Assembly: GCA_003833075.1 (NCBI GenBank)
Contig: RIAY01000003.1
Coordinates: 186,001 to 250,000, forward strand
Direction of reading: 5' to 3'
Length of the DNA: 64,000 nt
Source: Muribaculaceae bacterium Isolate-036 (Harlan)
GTDB taxonomy: Bacteria; Bacteroidota; Bacteroidia; Bacteroidales; Muribaculaceae
In this document: positions 36,160 to 44,392 of the stretch, piece by piece
Numbering within the stretch: position 1 is the stretch's first letter
Layout: the number at the start of each line of letters is the position of its first letter
Position numbers and translations under genes: made by a program
Notes under the pieces: generated by a model
Database searches by the model: none
Seen by the model: only the letters and a program-made list of their open reading frames with translations
Told to the model about the DNA's origin: nothing

Positions 36160-38488
36160 GAAGAAAACATATATGAAAAATATAAAGCCGATGCATATTC
36201 CTGTTCTGACGGCTCTTGTACTGGTCTTCATCGTTTCGGGATGCTCCACCACATCGAAACTTGAGGATGGCGAGATACTGTATAACGGAATGAAACTTAA
36301 TGTCTCTCCCGCCGCCGGAGACAAGGCTCCGGGGGAGATGGTGTCAGACATGCAGAAAGCCGTAAATGTGAGACCCAACAATCCCTGGCCGTTCATATCT
36401 CCCTATATCCGCAATCCTTTCCCCATAGGACTGTGGGCTTACAACCACATGAACGACTCAGCCAAGGGGTTAAAAGGATGGATATACAAAAAACTTGCCG
36501 AGCAGCCCGTCCTCGTGAGTGACGCCCGTCCGGAAGTGCGTGTCAAGATGCTTGAATCCATACTCGACAACAACGGCTATTTCGGTTCAAGAGTGTCTTA
36601 TTCCCTGAAAAGCGGAAAGAATCCGAAAAAGGCGAAGGTTATATATGACGCAAAACTTCCTGAACCATATCTGATCGACAGTATACAGTACATAAACGAC
36701 GGAACAAAACTCGGATTTCTCATAGACACGATCTCCAAGCGGAGCAAATATCTGGTCAAAGGTGAACGTTTCTGTGTGGATTCACTTGAGGTTGTGCGCA
36801 CAAAGATCGCCAATACACTCCGAAATCTTGGATATTATTATTTCAGACCCGAATATATAGAGTATCTTGCCGACAGCCTTATAACACCGCATGCGGTGGC
36901 ATTGCGCGTATCTCTTGCCGATAATGTTCCGGAGCTCGCACGCCGGCAATACAGGGTAGGGGATGTGTATACCTACGTGCTCAGACGAAGCACAAAGAAT
37001 CCGGGCGTTCCCGACACCATCGAGACCGACAAGGGAAAGCTTATTGTGTATCGTCCTGCAAAGCTGCGAAAGAATGTGATACCCTCTTGCATAACATTCC
37101 GCAAAGGGCGCATCTTCTCGGTGTGGAACATGGACCGCACGCAGGAAAGACTCTCTCGTCTCGGCATGTTCAGTAATATCCAGATGCAGGCGGTGCCTGC
37201 AGACACGTCATCGGTCGATCCCCGTCTTGATTTGTACATAACATGCCAGTTCGACCGCCCGATGGAAGCTACGCTTGAAGCCAATGTGGCATATAAATCC
37301 AATTCTTATCTTGGTCCCGGTCTTGTGCTCGGAGTCACCAACAACAACACTTTCGGCGGAGGGGAGAAACTATCGGTGCAGTTCAATGCCAATTATGAAT
37401 GGCAGACGGGACGCAACCGCGGAAGCATCTTCAACAGTTACGAATTCGGTGTCACCGGTTCTCTCGCCTTCCCGCGACTTCTGGCTCCACGGTTCATACG
37501 CCGCACCGACAGAGAGCTGAACTGGACCACAATCTCTCTTGGAATGGATATCATGAACCGTCCGCATTATTTCAAATTAGCTGATTTCCATGCCGGAATC
37601 AACTATGAATGGCATCCGTCGCGCAATGTCCTCAACCAGTTTACACTGTTCAAACTCACCTACAACAAGCTCATGCACACCACAGAGGCGTTTGACTCGG
37701 TAATGGCAGCGAATCCGGCTGTGGCACTGAGCTTCCAGAGCCAGTATATTCCTCAGATGAGCTACACTTACACGCTCGACAAGTTTCTCGAACGGGAAAA
37801 AATCAACGGAATCAATTTCACCGCCACCGTGACTGAGGCGGGCAACGTGTTTGACGGCATCTACAGCCTTTGCGGAGTGAAAGGGGAGAAGCATCTTTTC
37901 GGCACACCCTTCTCTCAGTTTGTCAAAGGACAGGCGCAGCTTGTGTATAGCCGGCGTCTTGTCAGAGGCACAGACCAATGGCTCGTATCGCGAGTCCTCA
38001 TAGGTGCCGCGCATGCATACGGCAATTCAAAGGTAGTGCCTTATTCCGAGCAGTTTTATATAGGAGGGGCAAACTCTATAAGGGCTTTCACCGTGAGGTC
38101 GCTCGGACCGGGAAGTTACCGCCCGCCAACAAACATGCAGAACGGGTATTTCGACCAGACAGGAACATTCAAACTGGAATTGAACACCGAATACCGGTTC
38201 CCGATAGTCAGTATCTTGCACGGTGCCGTATTCCTGGATGCCGGCAATATCTGGCTTCTCGAGAATGATCCGGCACGCCCCGGAGGCAAACTGTGCGGCA
38301 AGACTTTTTTGCGGGATCTCGCGCTCGGCACCGGAGTCGGACTGCGAGTCGACATCGGGATGCTTGTGCTTCGCGGTGATCTCGGCTATGGTCTCCACGC
38401 CCCGTATTACAACGGCACGAACCATTATTTCAACATCGCCTTCAAGAAGGCATTCGCCTTCCATCTGGCAATCGGCTATCCTTTCTGA
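36146..38488 (+). CDS. tamL: TamL/BamA-family outer-membrane assembly lipoprotein
   Basis: 780 residues. The start is one of three consecutive ATGs (36146, 36149, 36152). Lipobox IVSGC (Cys33) is followed by POTRA-like repeats (about 60-330; e.g. YDAKLPEPYLIDSIQYINDG) and an Omp85 barrel. The barrel has the RGTDQWLVSRVLIGAAHAYGNS strand and the YIGGANSIRAFTVRSLGPGSY region, the conserved (V/I)RG(F/Y) loop-6-type motif in variant form. Lipidated Omp85 proteins of this kind are called TamL in Bacteroidetes and work with TamB. Coupled to tamB by overlap. Confidence 0.9.
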   Translation: MMMNKKKTYMKNIKPMHIPVLTALVLVFIVSGCSTTSKLEDGEILYNGMKLNVSPAAGDKAPGEMVSDMQKAVNVRPNNPWPFISPYIRNPFPIGLWAYNHMNDSAKGLKGWIYKKLAEQPVLVSDARPEVRVKMLESILDNNGYFGSRVSYSLKSGKNPKKAKVIYDAKLPEPYLIDSIQYINDGTKLGFLIDTISKRSKYLVKGERFCVDSLEVVRTKIANTLRNLGYYYFRPEYIEYLADSLITPHAVALRVSLADNVPELARRQYRVGDVYTYVLRRSTKNPGVPDTIETDKGKLIVYRPAKLRKNVIPSCITFRKGRIFSVWNMDRTQERLSRLGMFSNIQMQAVPADTSSVDPRLDLYITCQFDRPMEATLEANVAYKSNSYLGPGLVLGVTNNNTFGGGEKLSVQFNANYEWQTGRNRGSIFNSYEFGVTGSLAFPRLLAPRFIRRTDRELNWTTISLGMDIMNRPHYFKLADFHAGINYEWHPSRNVLNQFTLFKLTYNKLMHTTEAFDSVMAANPAVALSFQSQYIPQMSYTYTLDKFLEREKINGINFTATVTEAGNVFDGIYSLCGVKGEKHLFGTPFSQFVKGQAQLVYSRRLVRGTDQWLVSRVLIGAAHAYGNSKVVPYSEQFYIGGANSIRAFTVRSLGPGSYRPPTNMQNGYFDQTGTFKLELNTEYRFPIVSILHGAVFLDAGNIWLLENDPARPGGKLCGKTFLRDLALGTGVGLRVDIGMLVLRGDLGYGLHAPYYNGTNHYFNIAFKKAFAFHLAIGYPF

Positions 38489-38632
38489 CAGGGTGGCAGG
38501 GTTGCCTGAGATAGGTTTCGATAATGTGCGCAAAGGGGTAGTAAACGTGTATCCGGACGTGTAACACGTGTAACAAGAATGAATCACGTGAAATAAATTA
38601 TGTTTTATAACATGAAGTAGGGGATTTTTTTG

Positions 38633-38640
38633 TAATTTTG
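38633..38640 (+). promoter_or_regulatory. -7 box of the typA promoter
   Basis: TAATTTTG, with only a poor match for the -33 box about 20 nt upstream. It places the transcription start near 38645 and supports the ATG at 38662 as the typA start. Confidence 0.5.
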
Positions 38641-38661
38641 CAGACTGAAACAAACAAAGGT

Positions 38662-40461
38662 ATGCAGAATATAAGAAATATCGCGATAATCGCGCATGTC
38701 GACCATGGCAAAACGACACTTGTAGACAAGATGCTCCTTGCCGGTCATCTCTTCAGAGAGAACCAGAATGCCGGAGAGTTAATTCTCGACAATAACGATC
38801 TGGAGCGCGAGCGCGGCATAACAATCCTTTCTAAAAACGTATCAATCAATTATAAGGGCACGAAGATCAATATCATAGACACTCCCGGACACGCGGATTT
38901 CGGAGGTGAGGTGGAGCGTGTGCTCAATATGGCAGACGGCTGTCTGCTGCTTGTAGATGCATTCGAGGGACCGATGCCCCAGACTCGTTTCGTGCTGCAG
39001 AAAGCTATTCAGATGGGTCTGAAGCCGGTTGTTGTGGTAAACAAGGTTGACAAGCCGAACTGTCGTCCCGATGAAGTGAATGAAATGGTTTTCGACCTGA
39101 TGTTCAATCTCGACGCTACGGAAGACCAGCTTGATTTTCCTACGATATACGGTTCGGCGAAGCAGAACTGGATGTCGGCGGACTGGCGTGAGCCTAAAGA
39201 GGACATCACCGCGGTGCTTGATGCGATAATCGACAATATCCCGGCTCCCACACAGCTTGAGGGCGATCCGCAGATGCTCATCACAAGTCTTGACTTCAGC
39301 AATTATGTGGGACGTATCGCAGTGGGACGCGTGCACAGAGGCGCAATCCGCGAAGGGCAGGAACTCGGTCTCTGCAAGAAAGACGGCACAGTGACGCGCC
39401 AGCGGGTCAAAGAACTCCACACGTTCGAAGGCATGGGGCGCAAGAAGGTTCAGGAAGTGTCAAGCGGCGACATCTGCGCCATTGTAGGTCTTGACAACTT
39501 CGAGATCGGCGACACCCTCACTCTTTTTGACAATCCGGAACCGCTGCCGCGTATCGCAATCGACGAGCCTACTATGTCGATGACATTTGCAATCAATGAC
39601 TCGCCGTTTTTCGGTAAAGACGGCAAATTCGTGACATCACGCCATATCAACGACCGTCTTGAGAAAGAGCTTGACAGAAACCTTGCGCTAAGAGTGGAGA
39701 AAAGCGTGAATGAAGACAAATGGACTGTGTTCGGACGCGGAGTGCTGCATCTTTCTATTCTGATAGAGACGATGCGCCGCGAGGGATATGAGCTGCAGGT
39801 CGGTCAGCCGCAGGTCATCATCCGGGAAATCGATGGCAAGAAATGCGAGCCGATCGAGGCATTGTCAATCAACGTTCCTGAAGAATATTCATCGAAGGTC
39901 GTGGATATGGTCACCCGCCGCAAGGGGGATATCATATCGATGGATACCCGCAACGACCGCATAGACATCGAATTCCATATACCCTCGCGCGGCATCATCG
40001 GCTTGCGCAACAATGTGCTTACCGCTACAGCCGGAGAAGCCATCATGGCTCACCGTTTCCTTGAGTATCAGCCGTGGAAGGGTGATATAGAGCGTCGCAC
40101 AAACGGTTCTCTGATAGCGATGGAGGCGGGCACAGCCTACGCCTACGCCATCGACAAGCTTCAGGACCGCGGCCGTTTCTTCATTTTCCCGCAGGAAGAT
40201 GTGTATGCCGGTCAGGTCGTGGGCGAGAACGCCAAAGAGAACGACATTGTAGTCAACGTCACGAAGTCGAAGAAACTTACAAACATGCGTGCGTCGGGTG
40301 CTGACGACAAGGCTCGCATCGTTCCTCCGGTTGTCTTCTCTCTTGAGGAGGCACTCGAATATATCAAGGAAGATGAGTATGTTGAGGTAACCCCCAACCA
40401 TATCCGTCTGAGAAAGGTTATTCTTGATGAGAACGAGCGTAAGCGTGCAAGCCGCAGTTGA
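38662..40461 (+). CDS. typA: Ribosome-associated GTPase TypA/BipA
   Basis: 599 residues from the ATG at 38662; the frame is open a little further upstream but that region holds the promoter. G1 [11 protein letters not shown]2/switch [11 protein letters not shown]3 [17 protein letters not shown]4 NKVDKP, then EF-G-like domains II, III and V and the TypA-specific C-terminal domain ([27 protein letters not shown]). It binds ribosomes under stress and helps 50S assembly. Monocistronic with a terminator at 40565. Confidence 0.97.
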   Translation: MQNIRNIAIIAHVDHGKTTLVDKMLLAGHLFRENQNAGELILDNNDLERERGITILSKNVSINYKGTKINIIDTPGHADFGGEVERVLNMADGCLLLVDAFEGPMPQTRFVLQKAIQMGLKPVVVVNKVDKPNCRPDEVNEMVFDLMFNLDATEDQLDFPTIYGSAKQNWMSADWREPKEDITAVLDAIIDNIPAPTQLEGDPQMLITSLDFSNYVGRIAVGRVHRGAIREGQELGLCKKDGTVTRQRVKELHTFEGMGRKKVQEVSSGDICAIVGLDNFEIGDTLTLFDNPEPLPRIAIDEPTMSMTFAINDSPFFGKDGKFVTSRHINDRLEKELDRNLALRVEKSVNEDKWTVFGRGVLHLSILIETMRREGYELQVGQPQVIIREIDGKKCEPIEALSINVPEEYSSKVVDMVTRRKGDIISMDTRNDRIDIEFHIPSRGIIGLRNNVLTATAGEAIMAHRFLEYQPWKGDIERRTNGSLIAMEAGTAYAYAIDKLQDRGRFFIFPQEDVYAGQVVGENAKENDIVVNVTKSKKLTNMRASGADDKARIVPPVVFSLEEALEYIKEDEYVEVTPNHIRLRKVILDENERKRASRS

Positions 40462-40564
40462 ACCATAGGCAGATACGAGACGTTATAAAGACAGGAAAGG
40501 CGTTCGGCTCCGGTAGGCGCGAAGCCCCTTTGAGAGAACGTCTCGTTATAAATATAAATTAAAA

Positions 40565-40592
40565 AAGACCTCGGGAGTGTTCCTGAGGTCTT
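40565..40592 (+). terminator. Terminator of typA
   Basis: AAGACCTCGGGA, a GTGT loop and TCCTGAGGTCTT: a 12-bp stem with one G-U pair, then a short T tract. Confidence 0.8.
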
Positions 40593-40664
40593 CGTTTTCC
40601 CGGTCCATCTGAAAAAAAGCGCCCTTTATAAGAACCATGAATGACCGGGTGTGGGTGTCTGTGA

Positions 40665-40919
40665 TTATCCGTTGGCAGTGCCTATGAGATCATTGAACGT
40701 ACCTATAGAGAAGAGCCACCATATGAGGATAAAGATCAGTATAAGTATGCCGAGCCACAACCAGAGACGGTTGGTTTTTCTTGTACTATTGTTTTTCCGT
40801 ATCTTGCCATTGGCTTTGAGACCTTCGGCCATGGGATTGACATAGCCTTCGCGTGCTTCACGAATCTCTCTTTTGAGTTCGGATTCGTTTTCCCTGATGT
40901 GTTTTTCCTTCGTATCCAT
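40665..40919 (-). CDS. Small single-pass membrane protein, unknown function
   Basis: 84 residues. A charged, helical N-terminal half (KEKHIRENESELKREIREAREGY) is followed by a basic segment and one strongly hydrophobic helix WLWLGILILIFILIWWLF (about 53-70), ending in a short periplasmic or lumenal tail. No family recognised. The codon pattern and charge-then-membrane layout make it a credible gene. It lies 70 bp beyond porQ on the same strand. Confidence 0.6.
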   Translation of the reverse strand: MDTKEKHIRENESELKREIREAREGYVNPMAEGLKANGKIRKNNSTRKTNRLWLWLGILILIFILIWWLFSIGTFNDLIGTANG

Positions 40920-40987
40920 AACCTTAACGATTTCTGTTTATTTACTAAATAAACAACAGGGGTATGTAAAAAGTTTTTATAAACTGT

Positions 40988-42013
40988 TTAAAATTCCCGG
41001 ATAATCCAGTTAAGGTTGAGCATCAGCGTTGAAGCTGATTTGTGAGGCATCGCATAGGAGACGCCGAAGCCGAAGCTTCGCACGCGTATGCCGCCGCCAA
41101 GGGTGAATCCTGACAGAAAATTCCGTTGATATGCCGACATGTCCGTTCTCGTCTTGTAGTTATATCCTATGCCGAGATAGAAGCGTTCGGATGGAGAATA
41201 TTGCAGACCGAACACAAGATGCCTGAACAGATCCGAGAAAAAGCCTGATTTTATCTCCTGTCTCTTTTCCGTATCGTTTTTGTCGTGTGAATAATAGGGA
41301 AGTTTCCAGCGTGTCAGATGCCAGGCGTTTATAGAGATCTGGAAAGGAGACGATCCGATTGTCTGCATGTAACCGAGACGGAAATCAAACGGCAGGCGGT
41401 TATATTCCGAGTCGAAACGTTTTATCTGTCCTCCCATATTGGTGAGTACGGCGGAAAAAGAGAGGTCTTTCTCCTCGTTATAATAGTTTATGCCCAGATC
41501 CACAGCCATTGCGAATGCATTGTACTGCTCGTAATTGCTGTATATCATGCGGTAGTTTATGCCGCCACGGAGTCTGTCGGTGATGTCATGTGAATATGAA
41601 CCTTCAAACACGATGTCGGCAGGAGTGAAAGATCCAGTGGCTGTTCCGTCGGGCATGTATCCGTCGAACGCACCATAGTTGAGATAACGAATGCCTGCCG
41701 CCCATGCTCCGCGCTCTCCTGCCGGCATCCCGAAACGAGCACCGCCGAAATTTCCGGAACCGATATAGTGCATATATGAAACGGCAGCCTGCGTTCCGAT
41801 TTCCGGACCCAGCAGAGCCGGATTCTGGTCAACGAGCATGATGTCATTGTCGATTATCGCGCTGTTTACCCCGCCCAGAGCGTGCACATGTGAAGATACC
41901 GGTATGTCAAGAAAGCCATAACCGGAAGACGTCAGCTGGGCTCCTGCCGTAAAAGACAGTCCCGAAGCAATCAGTGCGGTAGCGTATATTTTCAGTTTGT
42001 CCGCGGATTTCAT
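40988..42013 (-). CDS. porQ: Type IX secretion system protein PorQ-like
   Basis: 341 residues from the ATG at 42013, which opens a good signal peptide (MKSADKLKIYATALIASGLSFTAGA); the ATG at 42061 would add 16 residues. The mature protein is a PorQ-like outer-membrane barrel: YGFLDIPVSSHVHALGGVNSAI, DQNPALLGPE, and strands ending RSFGFGVSYAMPHKSASTLMLNLNWI. PorQ belongs to the attachment complex of the type IX secretion system that anchors proteins bearing the C-terminal sorting domain. The window contains three proteins with such a domain (two C10 proteases and the M6 protease). Confidence 0.8.
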   Translation of the reverse strand: MKSADKLKIYATALIASGLSFTAGAQLTSSGYGFLDIPVSSHVHALGGVNSAIIDNDIMLVDQNPALLGPEIGTQAAVSYMHYIGSGNFGGARFGMPAGERGAWAAGIRYLNYGAFDGYMPDGTATGSFTPADIVFEGSYSHDITDRLRGGINYRMIYSNYEQYNAFAMAVDLGINYYNEEKDLSFSAVLTNMGGQIKRFDSEYNRLPFDFRLGYMQTIGSSPFQISINAWHLTRWKLPYYSHDKNDTEKRQEIKSGFFSDLFRHLVFGLQYSPSERFYLGIGYNYKTRTDMSAYQRNFLSGFTLGGGIRVRSFGFGVSYAMPHKSASTLMLNLNWIIREF

Positions 42014-42186
42014 CTTTCTATTAACGTCAAAACCCTCTTTCTTCGTATAATCTTCCGCCATATTTACCGATGAAACGGCTTTCGGTGTCTCGTTACGGGA
42101 TGTCCGGATGCTGAACAGCGTTTCATGATATGCCGCGTCTCCGGCATACGTTTAAAAATTATTAACGATATTTAAGTGTATGGCGG

Positions 42187-42217
42187 TTGATTTATTGAAT
42201 CTAACATTTTAAATTTG
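42187..42217 (+). promoter_or_regulatory. Promoter of the TonB-domain gene
   Basis: TTG at 42187-42189, a 20-nt spacer, and TAAATTTG at 42210-42217; 38 nt upstream of the ATG. Confidence 0.6.
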
Positions 42218-42255
42218 CATCCGAATAATATACATTTCACGCAAATTTAAACTGA

Positions 42256-42702
42256 ATGACACGAATCCATCTATATATATCGCTTTTGTTTGGTTTTATA
42301 TCGCTGATGTGGGCGGGAGAATGCAATGCGCAGACATGCCGTGTCAAGGCTGGCAACGGTGCCTCCGGAGCCAAAGTCTACATGGAGGTGTACGAATATG
42401 ATTATGTGAAAAAAAAACCGAGTTTTCCCGGCGGTGACGCCAAGCTTGTGGCATTTATAAATGAAAACAGGCAGTATCCTGCCGAGGCATATAAAAAAGG
42501 GATACAGGGCAGGGTTACATGTTCGTTTGTTGTCAATACCGATGGTTCCGTAAGCCATATCTCCATTCTCAAAGGTGTGGAGCATTCCCTTAACCAGGAG
42601 GCGATAAGGATTATGAGCAAGATGCCGGAATGGACTCCGGGCATGCACGAAGGGCAACTTGTGCCTGTCAGGGTAATCTGGTCGGTGCCTTTCAGAAAAT
42701 GA
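42256..42702 (+). CDS. Secreted TonB C-terminal-domain protein
   Basis: 148 residues. Signal peptide about 1-25 (ending ECNA), then a short linker and a TonB C-terminal fold (about 55-147): KKPSFPGGDAKLVAFINENRQYPAEAYKKGIQGRVTCSFVVNTDGSVSHISILKG. There is no retained N-terminal membrane anchor with proline-rich linker, so it is not a classical TonB. Stand-alone TonB-fold proteins are common in Bacteroidetes and their partners are mostly unknown. A 33-bp perfect hairpin follows. Confidence 0.85.
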   Translation: MTRIHLYISLLFGFISLMWAGECNAQTCRVKAGNGASGAKVYMEVYEYDYVKKKPSFPGGDAKLVAFINENRQYPAEAYKKGIQGRVTCSFVVNTDGSVSHISILKGVEHSLNQEAIRIMSKMPEWTPGMHEGQLVPVRVIWSVPFRK

Positions 42703-42732
42703 CAGTTGCCGCAGACACAGGCACGGATGAAT

Positions 42733-42798
42733 ATGCCAACCGGATAACAGATACGGCGGAGTTTTAAAACTCCGCCGTATCTGTTATCCGGTTGGCAT
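42733..42798. terminator. 66-bp perfect palindrome, bidirectional terminator
   Basis: 33-bp perfect arms centred on GTTTT/AAAAC between the convergent TonB-domain and winged-helix genes. A second hairpin, ATGCAGGAT AGTC ATCCTGCAT (42797-42818), overlaps it by two bases. Confidence 0.85.
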
Positions 42799-42830
42799 GC
42801 AGGATAGTCATCCTGCATACTTTGATTGTT

Positions 42831-43037
42831 TCAGACTAAAGTGATAACGATGTCTTCGTCATTCTGGGCGATTACAATCTTTCCTTCGCGTCCGAGCCAG
42901 CCGAGGGCTGCCATGATTTCATCTTTCTTGAGCTTGGTCGCTTTCTTTACGGCTTTGAAACCAAGCATGCGGGTATCAGACGAGTCAAGTGCCTTATACA
43001 CCTCGCCTGCCCATGTTCCAATTGATTCAATGTTCAT
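42831..43037 (-). CDS. Winged helix-turn-helix protein (DUF2582-like)
   Basis: 68 residues: MNIESIGTWAGEVYKALDSS, then KKATKLKKDEIMAALGWLGREGKIVIAQNDEDIVITL. This is the small stand-alone winged-helix domain typical of the DUF2582 family common in Bacteroidales. Probably DNA-binding, but no target or role is known to me. Divergent from rsgA (161 bp apart). Confidence 0.85.
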   Translation of the reverse strand: MNIESIGTWAGEVYKALDSSDTRMLGFKAVKKATKLKKDEIMAALGWLGREGKIVIAQNDEDIVITLV

Positions 43038-43186
43038 TTCCTCTTATAATTTAAATTAGTGTTTTACGATTGCAAAGTTGGCTAATTTTTGTCAAACTGC
43101 AAAATTTATAACGTTTTTGACGGTCAATTTATCTTAATTTGCTATATTTTTAACAACCTATTGACTGAAATTGTTAAGAAATAAGT

Positions 43187-43194
43187 TAATTTTG
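43187..43194 (+). promoter_or_regulatory. -7-like box directly before rsgA
   Basis: TAATTTTG ends 4 nt before the rsgA ATG at 43199, with no good -33 box at 19-20 nt (a TTG lies 23 nt upstream of it). If real, the transcript is leaderless. Confidence 0.35.
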
Positions 43195-43198
43195 TGTT

Positions 43199-44173
43199 AT
43201 GAAATCAAAAAATAGAGATGTTTCTTCAATTATAAAAGGAGAGGGAACAGTGATCAGGAACACAGGTTCTTCCTATGTGGTCAGGCTCGATTCCGGCGAG
43301 GAGACTTCCTGCCGGGTGAAAGGCAATTTCAGGATCAGGGGTATACGGACCACAAACCCCGTTGCCGTAGGGGATCGCGTCACAGTAGCGGGTTCGGCGG
43401 AGGATGCAGATTATATAACAGCTATTTCTCCACGTCGCAACTATATCATAAGACGTGCGTCGAATCTTTCAAAGGAATCCCATATTCTTGCCGCTAATCT
43501 CGATTGCGCGGCTTTGGTTGCGACATTGCGTGACCCGCAGACCCCCACAACCTTCATAGACCGTTTTCTTGCCACAGCCGAGGCATATTCCGTTCCGGCG
43601 ATGATAGTTCTCAACAAGACAGACCTTTGGGATGAAGACGACCGTATGCTCGGTGATCTTGTGGCGGGTCTTTACCGCTCGATCGGTTATCCTGTATTCG
43701 AGGTTTCCGCGCAGACCGGTTATGGTCTTGGATCTCTTGTGGAAGAATTGAGAGGTAAGACAACACTCTTTGCCGGAAACAGCGGTGTGGGCAAGTCATC
43801 CCTCATCAACGCGATAGTGCCGGGAACCTGTCTGAAGACCGGAAAGATTTCAGACATGCACCGCACCGGCATGCACACCACTACCTTCTCGGAGATGATA
43901 TCTGTTCCCGGCGGAGGAGAAATCATAGACATTCCCGGTGTCAAAGGATTCGGAACCATAGACTTTAAGCCTGAGGAGGTGTCTCATTTCTTCCCCGAGA
44001 TCTTCCGTATAGGATGTGGATGCCGTTATTCAGACTGTAAACACATCGGAGAACCAGGTTGCGCGGTGATTCCCGCCGTGGAGCAAAGCATAATCTCTGA
44101 GAGCCGTTACGCCTCCTATCTATCCATCCTTGAAGAACTCAATGATCCCACCAAATATCGCAAACCCTACTGA
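43199..44173 (+). CDS. rsgA: Small-subunit-dependent ribosome GTPase RsgA
   Basis: 324 residues. OB-fold N-terminus (GEGTVIRNTGSSYVVRLDSG), then a circularly permuted GTPase: G4 LNKTDLW, then G1 GNSGVGKSSLIN, then G3 DIPGVKGFG. A C-terminal zinc motif CGCRYSDCKHIGEPGCAV follows. RsgA checks and matures the 30S subunit. Length and motif order match the family. It is upstream of the CRISPR locus and convergent with the tracrRNA gene. Confidence 0.97.
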   Translation: MKSKNRDVSSIIKGEGTVIRNTGSSYVVRLDSGEETSCRVKGNFRIRGIRTTNPVAVGDRVTVAGSAEDADYITAISPRRNYIIRRASNLSKESHILAANLDCAALVATLRDPQTPTTFIDRFLATAEAYSVPAMIVLNKTDLWDEDDRMLGDLVAGLYRSIGYPVFEVSAQTGYGLGSLVEELRGKTTLFAGNSGVGKSSLINAIVPGTCLKTGKISDMHRTGMHTTTFSEMISVPGGGEIIDIPGVKGFGTIDFKPEEVSHFFPEIFRIGCGCRYSDCKHIGEPGCAVIPAVEQSIISESRYASYLSILEELNDPTKYRKPY

Positions 44174-44198
44174 TTTCAGATAATTTATATATCATATT

Positions 44199-44291
44199 CT
44201 AAAAGACAAGAGAGAAATCTTAAGATTTCCCTCTTCAGATGTTTTCACAACGGAATAATCCTTATTGTGATCAGCTTCGAATTATTTTTGC
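44199..44291 (-). ncRNA. tracrRNA of the type II-C CRISPR system
   Basis: The minus strand of 44292-44265 is an anti-repeat. The plus strand there reads TTGTGATCAGCTTCGAA then TTATTTTTGCA, matching the CRISPR repeat (GTTGTGATTTGCTTCGAA...TTATTTTTGCAC) with a two-base swap and a short deletion. After the anti-repeat the RNA continues ATAAGGATTATTCCG, a nexus-type hairpin (GGA-TTAT-TCC) like other II-C tracrRNAs, then a terminator stem of 12 bp (44233-44210, one G-U pair) followed by TTGTCTTTT. A full promoter lies upstream. Predicted length about 90 nt; the exact ends are estimated. Confidence 0.88.
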
Positions 44292-44295
44292 ATTA

Positions 44296-44327
44296 CAAAT
44301 TTATATGCAATTGTTGAATTGTGCAAA
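44296..44327 (-). promoter_or_regulatory. Promoter of the tracrRNA gene
   Basis: Read on the minus strand: TTTG (44327-44324), a 20-nt spacer, TAAATTTG (44303-44296). The predicted start, about 44290, falls exactly at the beginning of the anti-repeat. Confidence 0.75.
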
Positions 44328-44365
44328 TTTTTAACAAAAATATTTTATTTCAAGAAATATTTTTA

Positions 44366-44373
44366 TAGATTTG
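44366..44373 (+). promoter_or_regulatory. -7 box of the cas9 promoter
   Basis: TAGATTTG, 19 nt upstream of the cas9 ATG; the -33 region is AT-rich without a clear TTTG. It drives cas9-cas1-cas2, divergent from the tracrRNA. Confidence 0.45.
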
Positions 44374-44392
44374 TAACAAATTATAAAGCTTT

